Positions 33,824 to 42,483 of a DNA stretch of 58,520 nt are shown here, in pieces. The position numbers and the translations under genes are program-made. The notes under the pieces were generated by a model. That model did no database searches. It was given only the letters and a program-made list of their open reading frames with translations, and was not told the DNA's origin. Positions within the stretch are counted from its first letter, which is position 1. Each line of letters opens with the position of its first letter. Location: NCBI GenBank assembly GCA_937926205.1, contig CALEYL010000014.1, forward strand, positions 1 to 58,520. The letters run 5' to 3'. This DNA comes from an uncultured Saprospiraceae bacterium. GTDB taxonomy: Bacteria > Bacteroidota > Bacteroidia > Chitinophagales > Saprospiraceae.

Positions 33824-34723
33824 ACCTGCAAAACCGGTTCTTTTGACGGGGGATCGTTTAAATAGGGTATGGAAGATCTCTTCCGTGATCTCTTCCCATT
33901 CCTGCTTTCGCATCGTCAACAACTCAGGTTGTGGTTCAAAAGCGGGTTCTTCATGTGGCGTAGAAAAGCGATTCCAGGGGCAGACTTCCTGGCAAATGTC
34001 GCAACCAAACATCCAATGTTCAAATTTGCCTTTAAATTCAGCCGGCAACACTTCGTCGCGCAATTCTATCGTGAAATAGGAAATACATTTGCTGCCATCC
34101 ACCACAAAACCCTCCCGGGAAATAGCGTCAGTCGGGCAAGCCTCAATACACCGGGTGCAGGTGCCACAATAATCCTTTATCGGCGCATCGTAGACCAGGT
34201 CGAGATCAAGAATCAGCTCTGCCAGAAAAAAATAAGAGCCTGCTTTTGGGTGGATCAGGAGGGTATTTTTGCCAATCCATCCAACGCCGCTTCTCCTTGC
34301 CCAGTCGCGCTCCAACACCGGCGCTGAATCGACAAAACACCGGCCGTGCACTTCACCAATTTGCTCCTCAATAAAATGCAACAGCGCTTTCAGTTTCCTT
34401 TTTACAACAAAGTGATAGTCTTCCCCGTATGCGTATTTTGAAATTTTGGGAGCAAGTGGGTCTTCCTGATATTGGTCTGTATGGTAATTGTACATCAAAG
34501 TGACCACCGAGCGGGCTCCTTCCACCAATTTTCGCGGGTCTATGCGTTTGTCAAAATGGTTGGCCATGTAATCCATTTTGCCGTGTTTACCCTGATTCAG
34601 CCAGGCTTCCAGGCGGCGGGCCTCTTCGTCCATTTGTTCCGCACGTGCCATTCCCACAAAGGAAAAGCCGAGCCGGAGGGCTTCTTCCCTGATAAGACGG
34701 GTATGTAAGGTTTTGGACGACAT
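33773..34723 (-). CDS. queG: Epoxyqueuosine reductase
   Basis: Cobalamin- and iron-sulfur-dependent enzyme for the last step of queuosine modification of tRNA (Asn, Asp, His, Tyr). 316 residues. Two ferredoxin-type cysteine sets are visible: CGTCTRCIEACP and CDICQEVCPWN. The N-terminal domain has the family's MARAEQMDEEARRLEAWL and YNYHTDQY segments. It is shorter than the E. coli protein (379) because the C-terminal HEAT-like extension is absent, as is usual in Bacteroidota. Start ATG. Convergent overlap of 51 bases with the response regulator. Confidence 0.94.
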   Translation of the reverse strand: MSSKTLHTRLIREEALRLGFSFVGMARAEQMDEEARRLEAWLNQGKHGKMDYMANHFDKRIDPRKLVEGARSVVTLMYNYHTDQYQEDPLAPKISKYAYGEDYHFVVKRKLKALLHFIEEQIGEVHGRCFVDSAPVLERDWARRSGVGWIGKNTLLIHPKAGSYFFLAELILDLDLVYDAPIKDYCGTCTRCIEACPTDAISREGFVVDGSKCISYFTIELRDEVLPAEFKGKFEHWMFGCDICQEVCPWNRFSTPHEEPAFEPQPELLTMRKQEWEEITEEIFHTLFKRSPVKRTGFAGLTRNIRFLDVEGPVPE

Positions 34724-34798
34724 CGTCTGCTTGTATTTAGGTATCGTGCTTAAAACAACTGACGCAATTTGAAAATCTTTATAGGGTAAACCATGTAT

Positions 34799-36160
34799 CT
34801 AATGGACAAAAAACCTGATGATTAAGCCCAAAAAGACGCAAGCGACAATGATTCTGAGCATGTCCCATTTTAAAATAAAATTAAGAACAAGCGCCACAAT
34901 TGTAATAAAAAGGGCGCCATAATCTACGATTTCCAAAGCGGGAAAAGGAAGGTGCAGTGCATCAACAATCCTGACTTCATTAACCGTATGAAATAAAGTA
35001 TGCAAACTGAGCCAAACCCCAAGATTAAGAATCACCCCGACGACTGCCGCTGTGATTCCCGACAGCGCGGTCGTCAGGCTTTTGTTGCCCCGCAAATATT
35101 CAATGTAAGGCGCACCGGTGAAGATAAAAAGAAAAGAAGGTAGAAACGTGACCCAGGTTATCAGCACAGAAGCCAAAACCCCGGCTAACAAGGGATCGAG
35201 TGTACCCGCGTTGCGAAATGCCCCCATAAAAGCGACAAACTGCACCACCTGAATCAGCGGCCCCGGTGTTGTTTCTGCCATGCCCAACCCATCAAGCATT
35301 TCACCCGCCTGTAACCAACCATATGCCTCAACTGCTTTTTGGGATATGTAGGCCAATACAGCGTATGCGCCCCCAAACGTAAACACAGCTGCTTTGCTAA
35401 AAAAGATGCTTTCTTTACTGAAAATATGATCCGCGCCGAGAAAAGCAACCAAGAGTCCTACCGGCACAAGCCACAATGTCAACCAGAGCAAAGCAGTGCC
35501 CAATGTCTTTGAAATAGAGGGTTTTTCAGCCATGACAAACTGATCTGTCAGGCCAGCCTCACTGCTTTTTTTATCTGCCGGCCCTTCAATGACCAGAAAT
35601 TTTTTTTCCCGAATGGTGCCGCCAATATAGCCCGTCAGCCCGGCTGCCAAAATAATGACGGGAAAATCAATCTTAAAAAAGAAAATGGCGATGAAGGCAA
35701 GTACGGCGATCCCCACCATAATTTCGTTTTTCAAAGCCCGTTTGCCAATTTTAAGGACAGCGCCGGCTACAATGGCAAGTACGGCCGGTTTGATGCCATA
35801 AAAAATCCCCTGCACAAAGGTTAAGTCTTTCCAAAGGGCATAAATAATGCTTAGGATCAGGATAGAAAGGAAGCCCGGCAATACAAACAATGCACCGGCA
35901 ATGACGCCGCCCCGGGTTTTGTGCAACAACCAACCGATGTAAGTAGCCAGTTGTTGCGCCTCAGGCCCCGGTAACAACATGCAATAGTTGAGGGCGTGCA
36001 GGAAACGATTTTCGCTAATCCATCTTTTATCTTCTACAAGGTATTTGTGCATGACCGCTATCTGCCCTGCGGGTCCGCCGAAACTGTAAAGCGCAACTTT
36101 AATCCAGACCTGAAAAGCTTCGTAAAAAGTTGGATACTGTCTGTTTTCCTGATTGCCCAT
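34799..36160 (-). CDS. chrA: Chromate transporter, two-domain (ChrA-like)
   Basis: Long-chain CHR family protein (453 residues) with two homologous membrane halves. The first begins ALYSFGGPAGQIAVMHKYLVEDKRWI and has LLPGPEAQQLATYIG; the second begins AVFTFGGAYAVLAYISQKAVEAYGWL and has TTPGPLIQVVQFVAF. Characterised members export chromate, probably in antiport with sulfate, but many environmental homologues have no proven substrate. The ATG at 36160 is used; the frame extends to a TTG 16 codons upstream. A soluble linker of about 40 residues (KKFLVIEGPADKKSSEAGL) separates the halves. Confidence 0.88.
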   Translation of the reverse strand: MGNQENRQYPTFYEAFQVWIKVALYSFGGPAGQIAVMHKYLVEDKRWISENRFLHALNYCMLLPGPEAQQLATYIGWLLHKTRGGVIAGALFVLPGFLSILILSIIYALWKDLTFVQGIFYGIKPAVLAIVAGAVLKIGKRALKNEIMVGIAVLAFIAIFFFKIDFPVIILAAGLTGYIGGTIREKKFLVIEGPADKKSSEAGLTDQFVMAEKPSISKTLGTALLWLTLWLVPVGLLVAFLGADHIFSKESIFFSKAAVFTFGGAYAVLAYISQKAVEAYGWLQAGEMLDGLGMAETTPGPLIQVVQFVAFMGAFRNAGTLDPLLAGVLASVLITWVTFLPSFLFIFTGAPYIEYLRGNKSLTTALSGITAAVVGVILNLGVWLSLHTLFHTVNEVRIVDALHLPFPALEIVDYGALFITIVALVLNFILKWDMLRIIVACVFLGLIIRFFVH

Positions 36161-36240
36161 TGGATAAAAATGGTTTTGCTTTGCTGACGCACACCGGTTG
36201 CCAAGCAATAAAGTTAACCTTTTACAGACAGCCTATTCCT

Positions 36241-36283
36241 TAAAAACAAAAAAGCCGTACCTCCCGAAATCGGGATGTACGGC
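36241..36283 (-). terminator. Intrinsic terminator of the secreted protein gene
   Basis: Minus strand: GCCGTAC and GTACGGC arms (36254-36260 and 36277-36283) with an inner TCCCG/CGGGA stem and a four-base loop, followed by TTTTTTGTTTTTA. It lies 38 bases past the stop codon at 36321. Confidence 0.85.
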
Positions 36284-36320
36284 CTACACAACTTATTTGC
36301 CTAATGATTACTACCGTGGA

Positions 36321-36917
36321 TTAGCGCAGGGCTACAGCTTTGTAGAAATCGCCATTACCGGCAATTACTTTGACGCTGTAGTCACCTTTCGGCAACTGCG
36401 ACAGGTTGTAGCGCTTCTCTACTTTCAGAGCGTTGCTGATGTTTTCCTGATAAACGACTTCTTCATTTGAATTCAGAAAAACCACATACACATTGCCCAT
36501 GCGCTTGTTCAGAAAAGACAGATCAACGTAGTCGTCGCCAACATTGATGACCGGTGCGTAAACTTCCTGACGCTTCGTTTCATCGAGCACCAGAACAGCA
36601 TCCGTCAGTGTCAGTGGCTGGATGGTTTCGATCAGACCAGCATTGACAACGAGACGGTATTCTCCTTCTTCCAGTTTGTTCAGATTAAAGGTTTTGGCAA
36701 AAGATTTGCCGCTTGCCTTTTCTTCGATCAGTACATTGCCATCAGCATCTTCCAGTGTGATGGTAGCAGTAGTGCTCAGTTTTTCAAGCTCAACGCTGAC
36801 TTTTTTAGCGTTGGCAGATTCCCGGATTTGAATACGCGGTACTCCACCGGCGAAGGCAAAGCTTGCGGAAACAAGCAGGAACAGAACATTGAGCGCGAAT
36901 TTTTGAAAAGCCTTCAT
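36321..36917 (-). CDS. Secreted beta-sandwich protein, function unknown
   Basis: 198 residues with a signal peptide (MKAFQKFALNVLFLLVSASFAFA). The mature part has two similar halves, each with a central acidic strand region and a closing LxKLEEGEYRLVVNAG or LSQLPKGDYSVKVIAGNG segment, like tandem Ig-fold or DUF3244-type domains seen in Bacteroidota. There is no T9SS tail and no lipobox, so a periplasmic location is likely. An ATG at 36959 would add 14 polar residues before the signal peptide. TACCTTTG (36984-36977, minus strand) is a good -7 box 60 bases upstream. The predicted structure is more certain than any function. Confidence 0.72.
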   Translation of the reverse strand: MKAFQKFALNVLFLLVSASFAFAGGVPRIQIRESANAKKVSVELEKLSTTATITLEDADGNVLIEEKASGKSFAKTFNLNKLEEGEYRLVVNAGLIETIQPLTLTDAVLVLDETKRQEVYAPVINVGDDYVDLSFLNKRMGNVYVVFLNSNEEVVYQENISNALKVEKRYNLSQLPKGDYSVKVIAGNGDFYKAVALR

Positions 36918-36984
36918 AATAACTTTGTTTTTAATTGAGTGAATTGTGTCGGAATACATTCTTGTGATTACGAAGGCAAAGGTA

Positions 36985-37376
36985 GGGGCATGGGCATGGC
37001 GTAAGCTACCATTGGTTTAGCCTATTGTGATGCTATTTTATCCTTAGAACCAATTAATCACCTGTTTGTAGGGTGTTTTGAAACCTGTTTTCAAAACAAT
37101 TGAGATCAATAATCTTATTACACAGCATTTTGTATCAAAATAATCATTCAAAAGCGTATTTCAGGCTGGTAATGAGATGCGATGTGCTGTAAAAAAGCCT
37201 GAAATGCGATTTGAGCAGAAAAAAAACCGATATCAGGTGAATTTCAGGGTATTTTATGCAGTAAATCCCCTGCCTGCCCGGGAGCTACCCCTCCTAATTT
37301 CCCAAAACAATCCCTATTATTGCTCCCGGGATAGAGGGCCAGAGGTCCTTTGTTTAATAATCCGAATTCAAAAAAT
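36985..37376. other. Intergenic region with two inverted repeats upstream of the M14 peptidase
   Basis: It contains a 10-bp hairpin (TGTTTTGAAA at 37074-37083 with its complement at 37089-37098) and a longer-looped inverted repeat, CCCGGGAGC at 37277-37285 with GCTCCCGGG at 37322-37330. The second lies about 50 bases before the peptidase start and could be an operator or leader structure. No RNA gene or reliable open frame was seen. Confidence 0.45.
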
Positions 37377-39920
37377 ATGCACATGCTGAAAAAAAACCTG
37401 CTTTTTATCCTGCTGATCGCCTGCTGGACCACAACGGCTTTTGCCCAACTAAAATCCCCGGATGAATTTCTACCGCATCATTTGGGTGAAAATTTTACGC
37501 CGCATCACCTTCTGGCAGACTACGTAGAACATGCGGCAAACAACAGCAACTATGTAAAACTCATTCCCTATGGCAGCACCAATGAAGCGCGGCCGTTGAT
37601 GATTGCAGTCGTTTCCACGCCGGAAAACCTCGCCCGCCTGGAAGATATTCGCAACAACAACCTTCGCCGGGCCGGCACCCTTGCCGGCACCCCAGATCCG
37701 GAGCTTGATCGCGCGATCGTCTGGCTCAGCTTTAGTGTACATGGCAACGAAGCCTCCGGATCTGAAGCTTCAATGGGCGTGCTGTATGATTTGATCAATC
37801 CGGCCAACCCTTTGACAAAGTCCTGGCTGAAAAACACCATTGTCATCCTCGACCCCGCGCTGAATCCTGACGGCTACTCGCGCTATACGCATTGGTTCCG
37901 GGGAGTTGCCAACCGTTTACCCGACCCTAATCCGGCTGTGCGTGAACACCGCGAACCCTGGCCCGGTGGTCGCGTTAACCATTACTACTTTGATCTCAAC
38001 CGCGACTGGGCCTGGCAAACACAGGTAGAATCGCAACAACGCGCCAAAGTGTACCACCAGTGGCTGCCCCATATCCATGCCGACCTCCACGAGCAGTACT
38101 ATGATGCGCCTTACTACTTTGCGCCGGCTGCTCCCCCTTATCATGAGTACATCACAAAATGGCAATCGGACTTTCAGGTGGAAATTGGGAAAAACCACGC
38201 CAAATATTTTGACGCCAACGGCTGGCTTTATTTCACCAAAGAAATTTTTGATTTGCTTTACCCAAGCTATGGTGACACTTATCCTACTTATTTGGGTTCT
38301 GTTGGCATGACTTATGAGCAAGGCGGGCACAGCCGGGGTGGTCGGGCAATCACCATGCCCAATACTGATACGCTGACCCTCTATGACCGCGTGATGCACC
38401 ACAAGACGACCGCGCTTTCTACGGTTGAAGTGGCTTCAAAAAATGCACAGCGGCTTATAGACAATTTCAAAAGCTTTTATGAAAAAAGCAGCACCAATCC
38501 ACCCGGCCCATTCAAAACCTATATTATTAAAGGTACAAACAGCAAAGGCAAACTCAAGGCACTTTGCGCCCTGCTCGACAAAAATGGCATCCGATATGGA
38601 AAAGCAGCTGCCGTTGCCAGCCTGAAAGCATACGACTATCAAACTGGTAAAGAAACAAGTGCCCGCATTGAGAGCAATGATTTGGTCGTGAGTGCTTATC
38701 AGCCTCTCGCGGTTATGACCCAGGTGCTGCTTGACCCGCAAACGAAGGTAGCTGATTCACTGACTTATGACATTACAGCCTGGTCTTTGCCATACGCTTA
38801 TGGACTTGAAGCTTACTCCAGTACACAACGCGTGGAAGTAAAACCCGGTTATACGTTTGGGGCTTATGCGAATACTTTAGCAAACGCAGGGGCGCCGTAT
38901 GCTTACCTTGCCCGTTGGGAAAGCGTTCAGAACGCCCGTTTTCTTGGGCAGTTGCTCCAAAAAGGCCTGATCGTTCGCTATGCAACTTCTCCGTTCAAGC
39001 TGGCTGGCACAGACTACGCAGCCGGTACCCTGCTCATTACGCGCAGCGACAATCGGAAAAATCCGGAATTTGACGCCATCGTTAAAACAGCGGCCCTGCA
39101 AAACCAGCAGGAGATCTATCCGGCAAGCAGTGGATTTGTGGAATCAGGCCGTGATTTTGGGTCGGAAGGATACCGGATTGTGGAAGCGCCCCGGGTAGCG
39201 GTGCTTGGTGGAGATGATGTTTCAGAAAACGAAATGGGCCAGGTTTGGCATTATTTTGAAGAAGACCTGCATTATCCGCTGAGCATTTTTATGGCATCGG
39301 AATTGTCGCGGCTGAACCTGGATGACTACAACCTGCTCATCATGCCGGAAGGCAGCTATAATATTGATGACGCCGCAGCCGAAAAGCTCAGCCGGTGGAT
39401 GTCGGGCGGCGGCAGGCTGATCGCGATCAGCTATGCCATAGCTTCCCTTGAAGATAAAAAAGGCTTTTCCCTGACAAAATATGCCACTCCTGAAGACAAG
39501 TCGCAGGCCGAAAAAGCCCGTGAAGCGGCCGTTCTCGACAGCCGACTGCACGCATACGAAGGGCAGGCGCGCCGTTGGGCAGCGTTTTCTCTGCCCGGCG
39601 CCATTTTTAAAGTAAAAATGGACACTTCACACCCGCTTGCTTTTGGGTTGTCGGAATACTATTTTTCTTTAAAAACCAACAATTTAGCCTATCCTTTCCT
39701 TAAGAATACCTGGAATGTCGGCACCCTGGGCAAAGATTTTATGTCTGTCGGTTTTGTCGGTTCCCAGGCAAAGGAAAGTCTCAAAAACACAGCCGTATTT
39801 GCCGTTCAGGACAAAGGCGAGGGCGGCGTCATCTACCTTGTGGATAACCCCTTGTTCCGGGGCTTCTGGGAAAACGGGAAGTTTTTATTCAGCAATGCCG
39901 TGTTTTTTGCGGCGCAGTGA
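37377..39920 (+). CDS. Secreted M14-family zinc carboxypeptidase
   Basis: 847 residues with a signal peptide (LLFILLIACWTTTAFAQ). The M14 zinc-binding motif HGNE lies in FSVHGNEASGSEA (about residues 121-133), the third zinc ligand in HADLHEQYY (about 238), and the catalytic glutamate probably in GMTYEQGG (about 313). From about residue 600, VAVLGGDDVSENEMGQVWHY and YNLLIMPEGSYN suggest a glutamine-amidotransferase-like fold without the catalytic Cys motif, as often found fused to these peptidases. It probably trims peptides in the periplasm or outside. The first of two nearby ATGs (37377, 37383) is used; a TTG at 37350 is also in frame. No sorting tail. Confidence 0.88.
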   Translation: MHMLKKNLLFILLIACWTTTAFAQLKSPDEFLPHHLGENFTPHHLLADYVEHAANNSNYVKLIPYGSTNEARPLMIAVVSTPENLARLEDIRNNNLRRAGTLAGTPDPELDRAIVWLSFSVHGNEASGSEASMGVLYDLINPANPLTKSWLKNTIVILDPALNPDGYSRYTHWFRGVANRLPDPNPAVREHREPWPGGRVNHYYFDLNRDWAWQTQVESQQRAKVYHQWLPHIHADLHEQYYDAPYYFAPAAPPYHEYITKWQSDFQVEIGKNHAKYFDANGWLYFTKEIFDLLYPSYGDTYPTYLGSVGMTYEQGGHSRGGRAITMPNTDTLTLYDRVMHHKTTALSTVEVASKNAQRLIDNFKSFYEKSSTNPPGPFKTYIIKGTNSKGKLKALCALLDKNGIRYGKAAAVASLKAYDYQTGKETSARIESNDLVVSAYQPLAVMTQVLLDPQTKVADSLTYDITAWSLPYAYGLEAYSSTQRVEVKPGYTFGAYANTLANAGAPYAYLARWESVQNARFLGQLLQKGLIVRYATSPFKLAGTDYAAGTLLITRSDNRKNPEFDAIVKTAALQNQQEIYPASSGFVESGRDFGSEGYRIVEAPRVAVLGGDDVSENEMGQVWHYFEEDLHYPLSIFMASELSRLNLDDYNLLIMPEGSYNIDDAAAEKLSRWMSGGGRLIAISYAIASLEDKKGFSLTKYATPEDKSQAEKAREAAVLDSRLHAYEGQARRWAAFSLPGAIFKVKMDTSHPLAFGLSEYYFSLKTNNLAYPFLKNTWNVGTLGKDFMSVGFVGSQAKESLKNTAVFAVQDKGEGGVIYLVDNPLFRGFWENGKFLFSNAVFFAAQ

Positions 39921-39927
39921 CCCAGGC

Positions 39928-40145
39928 GCAAAGACATGAGTCATCCCGAATTTTTAGCGAAAACAGGCGAAAAACAGGATGTTTTCGCGATCATTCAGCC
40001 GTGTTAGTGGGCAGTTGGCAGTTTGCAGTTTGCAGTAAACCCGACTGAAAACTGCCAACTGACAAACTGCCAACTTTTAATTGACGAATTGATTGCTTAT
40101 TACACCAACACTGTTTTGAAAATTCGGGATGATACATGTCTTTGC
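39928..40145. repeat. Nested palindromic element, MITE-like
   Basis: Outer arms of 27 bases (39928-39954 and 40119-40145) are complementary at 25 of 27 positions; the arm contains ACATGAGTCATCCCGAATTT. Inside lies a second palindrome of GCAGTTGGCAGT-type units (about 40010-40075), the same unit as at 1-405. No open frame of note lies inside. The whole 218-bp block could be a non-autonomous mobile element or a composite intergenic repeat between the peptidase and tetR genes. Confidence 0.6.
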
Positions 40146-40255
40146 CTCTTCCTGCCTCAGAAATCAAACCCATTTCCAACACGCTCATTTTCAATAATTT
40201 ATTTTAAAAAAACACCTGTGAAAAAATTTTTTTTGAAAATAATCTGCTTCAACAC

Positions 40256-40287
40256 TTGACTTTACTAAACAGTGTTCAGTATATTTG
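40256..40287 (+). promoter_or_regulatory. tetR promoter with embedded operator
   Basis: TTG (40256-40258), 21-base spacer, TATATTTG (40280-40287): an exact Bacteroidota promoter ending 33 bases before the tetR ATG. The spacer contains TAAACAGTGTTCA (40266-40278), a near-perfect palindrome matching, at 12 of 13 positions on the opposite strand, the perfect palindrome before the efflux operon. Autorepression by the TetR protein is inferred. Confidence 0.75.
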
Positions 40288-40320
40288 CATCGTTAATCAA
40301 ATAAACATTATTCAACCTTT

Positions 40321-40935
40321 ATGGGCGTTGCGGAAAGAAAATTAAGGGCGAAAGAGGAAATGCGGCACCTCATACTGGAAACGGCAAGGAAACTGTTTCT
40401 GGAAAAAGGTTTTGAGCATACCAGTCTGCGCAACATTGCGGAAGCCATCGAATACAGTCCGGCTACCATTTACCTGTACTTCAAAGACAAAAACGAGTTG
40501 TTTCATGCGCTGCACATTGAGGGTTTCCAGATGATGCTCGAATACATGCAGCCACTTGTTGCCATACCCGACCCGTTTGAGCGTCTGATTGAATTATCTC
40601 ATACCTATATCCGTTTTGCGCGGGAGAATCCTGAGTTTTATGACCTGATGTTCATCATGACTGCGCCTATGGATGCTTTGGACACTGAAGAGAAATGGGC
40701 GATGGGCGATCAGACTTTTGGATTTGTGGTGAACCTGATCGAAGAATGCCAAAAAACCGGGCGGTTTCAGGGTAAAGATGCGTATCAAATGGCTTTCTAC
40801 TGCTGGTCAAGCGTGCATGGTCTGGTTTCTTTGGAAATACGCCAACGCACCCGCGTTTGCCATGATGAAAAAATGAGGGCGTGCCTCGTAGAAGACAGCC
40901 TGGCTTACTTTATTGAGGCCATGTCAAAGTTATAG
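40321..40935 (+). CDS. TetR/AcrR-family repressor of the RND efflux operon
   Basis: 204 residues with the TetR N-terminal helix-turn-helix (KEEMRHLILETARKLFLEKGFEHTSLRNIAEAIEYSPATIYLYFKDKNELFHAL, given here only as its limits, about residues 11-64) and a helical ligand domain with a WSSVHGLVSLE segment. It precedes, in the same direction, a TolC-MFP-RND efflux set, and a 13-bp palindrome is found both in its own promoter and before that set. The likely role is ligand-released repression of the pump. Inducer unknown. It is followed by a very strong terminator, so the pump genes have their own promoter. Confidence 0.88.
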   Translation: MGVAERKLRAKEEMRHLILETARKLFLEKGFEHTSLRNIAEAIEYSPATIYLYFKDKNELFHALHIEGFQMMLEYMQPLVAIPDPFERLIELSHTYIRFARENPEFYDLMFIMTAPMDALDTEEKWAMGDQTFGFVVNLIEECQKTGRFQGKDAYQMAFYCWSSVHGLVSLEIRQRTRVCHDEKMRACLVEDSLAYFIEAMSKL

Positions 40936-40990
40936 GCTGCTTGAGGGGTAACACTTTTAAAAAGTGTTACCCCTCAAGCAGCATTTTTTT
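40936..40990 (+). terminator. Strong intrinsic terminator after tetR
   Basis: Two 23-base arms (40936-40958 and 40960-40982) are perfectly complementary, giving at least 21 bp once the tight loop opens, followed by ATTTTTTT. It begins directly at the tetR stop codon and insulates tetR from the efflux genes. Confidence 0.93.
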
Positions 40991-41001
40991 TGCCTTGTAA
41001 C

Positions 41002-41014
41002 TGAACACTGTTCA
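41002..41014. promoter_or_regulatory. Operator palindrome before the RND efflux operon
   Basis: TGAACACTGTTCA is a perfect inverted repeat around a central base, 30 bases upstream of the first efflux gene. A TTG at 40995-40997 lies just before it, so the operator would overlap the promoter, although the -7 box here (TAAAATAT) is poor. The site in the tetR promoter differs at one position. Binding by the adjacent TetR is inferred from this match. Confidence 0.7.
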
Positions 41015-41043
41015 TAAAATATACAACAACAATAATATTTCTT

Positions 41044-42399
41044 ATGATCACCTTACCGAAATTCAAACCCGTACTGCTGTTGTTCCTGCTTCCCGGAATA
41101 CCCCTGCTTGCGCAGCACCCTGTATTGGAGCGCTATGTACAGGAAGGATTGAACAACAACCTGTCGCTGAAGCAGGAGCAGGTCGCTTTGGAAAAGAACA
41201 AAGCATCTGTTGAAGCCGCAAAACGCCTCTATTATCCGACCATTGCCCTGCAGGGCAGTTATTCGCTTGCCACAGGGGGGCGCACCATCGACTTTCCGGT
41301 TGGTGACCTGCTCAATCCGGTTTATGCGACCCTCAACGAAATGACGCAGAGCAGTCAGTTTCCGATGCTTGAGAATGTAAAAGAGCAACTCTCTCCCAAT
41401 AATTTTGCAGATATCAAGGTGCGCACCACCATGCCGCTCATCAACCCGGATATCCGCATAAACAAAAAAGCCGAACAGGAAAAAACAGCCATACAGGAAC
41501 TGCAAATCCGACGCACAGAACGCGATCTGACTTACCAGATCAAATCCGCGTACTTCAATTACCTCCAGGCAGGTGAAGCCGTTAAAATTTATGAAAGCGC
41601 GCTGGATTTGTTGAAAGAAAACCTTCGGGTGAATCAATCCCTGCTGAAAAACGACAAAATCAACAAAGCGCCGGTGTTGCGTATAGAAGCCGAAATCAGC
41701 AAAGTAAATGCCGAGCTGGTACAGGCGCGTACGAAACGACACAATGCTGCAGCTTATTTCAATACACTGCTGCACCGCCCTTTGGATGCAGCAATAGAAT
41801 TTGCAAACCTGCCTTCACCTGACTCCCTCGTACAGACAGGCGCCATTCTGCAACCAACCGGTGTACAAGGCCGCGAAGAGATTCAACAACTCGACAAAGC
41901 CCTCTATCTGAACCAATTGGCTATGGATGCAGCGCACAACTATAACAAACCGCGCCTGAATGCTTTTGTAGACCTCGGAGGTCAGGGCTTTCTTTCCGAC
42001 ATCAATAAAAATGTTCCTTATGCACTCGGCGGCTTGCAGTTGGAGTGGAACCTCTGGAACGGCAATCGCAACCGCTGGCAGGAACGCCAGGTAGCATTCG
42101 AAGCCACACAATTAAACCTGCAACGCCAGGATGTGGTCAGCCAGTTTCAGCTTCGTCAGAACATTGCCGTTGAAGAAGTGCGCGCTGCCTACGAAAGCCT
42201 GAATGCAGGCAAACAAGAGTTGGCGGCGGCAAGTGAGTATTTCCGGGTCGTGGAACGCAGTTATCGGGAAGACATGGCTTCTTACATCGAATACCTGGAT
42301 GCCCGCACCCAATTGACCAATGCCCGCCTTCAGATAAGCCTGAAAGCCTACCAGCTTTGGGGACAGATAGCAGCATTGGAACGCGAAACGATTGATTAA
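41044..42399 (+). CDS. TolC-like outer membrane efflux protein
   Basis: 451 residues with a signal peptide (LLLFLLPGIPLLAQ). The TolC/OEP pattern is present: two long alpha-helical hairpin halves rich in Ala, Glu and Gln, for example LEKNKASVEAAKRLYYPTIALQGSYS near the N-terminus and AYESLNAGKQELAAASEYF followed by EYLDARTQLTNARLQIS near the C-terminus. It would form the outer-membrane exit duct for the following adaptor and RND pump. First gene of the operon, with the operator just upstream. Confidence 0.88.
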   Translation: MITLPKFKPVLLLFLLPGIPLLAQHPVLERYVQEGLNNNLSLKQEQVALEKNKASVEAAKRLYYPTIALQGSYSLATGGRTIDFPVGDLLNPVYATLNEMTQSSQFPMLENVKEQLSPNNFADIKVRTTMPLINPDIRINKKAEQEKTAIQELQIRRTERDLTYQIKSAYFNYLQAGEAVKIYESALDLLKENLRVNQSLLKNDKINKAPVLRIEAEISKVNAELVQARTKRHNAAAYFNTLLHRPLDAAIEFANLPSPDSLVQTGAILQPTGVQGREEIQQLDKALYLNQLAMDAAHNYNKPRLNAFVDLGGQGFLSDINKNVPYALGGLQLEWNLWNGNRNRWQERQVAFEATQLNLQRQDVVSQFQLRQNIAVEEVRAAYESLNAGKQELAAASEYFRVVERSYREDMASYIEYLDARTQLTNARLQISLKAYQLWGQIAALERETID

Positions 42400-42483
42400 C
42401 CACAAAATAATAATTGGCAGTATTAGCTTTGGATGCCGCTGTAAGACCAGGGTCGAAGCGCTGTCGTAAAATCACCTACCATC

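Noticed and set aside
36198..36470. 90-codon plus-strand frame beside chrA
   Set aside because: It crosses the intrinsic terminator at 36241-36283 and then runs antisense to the secreted protein gene.
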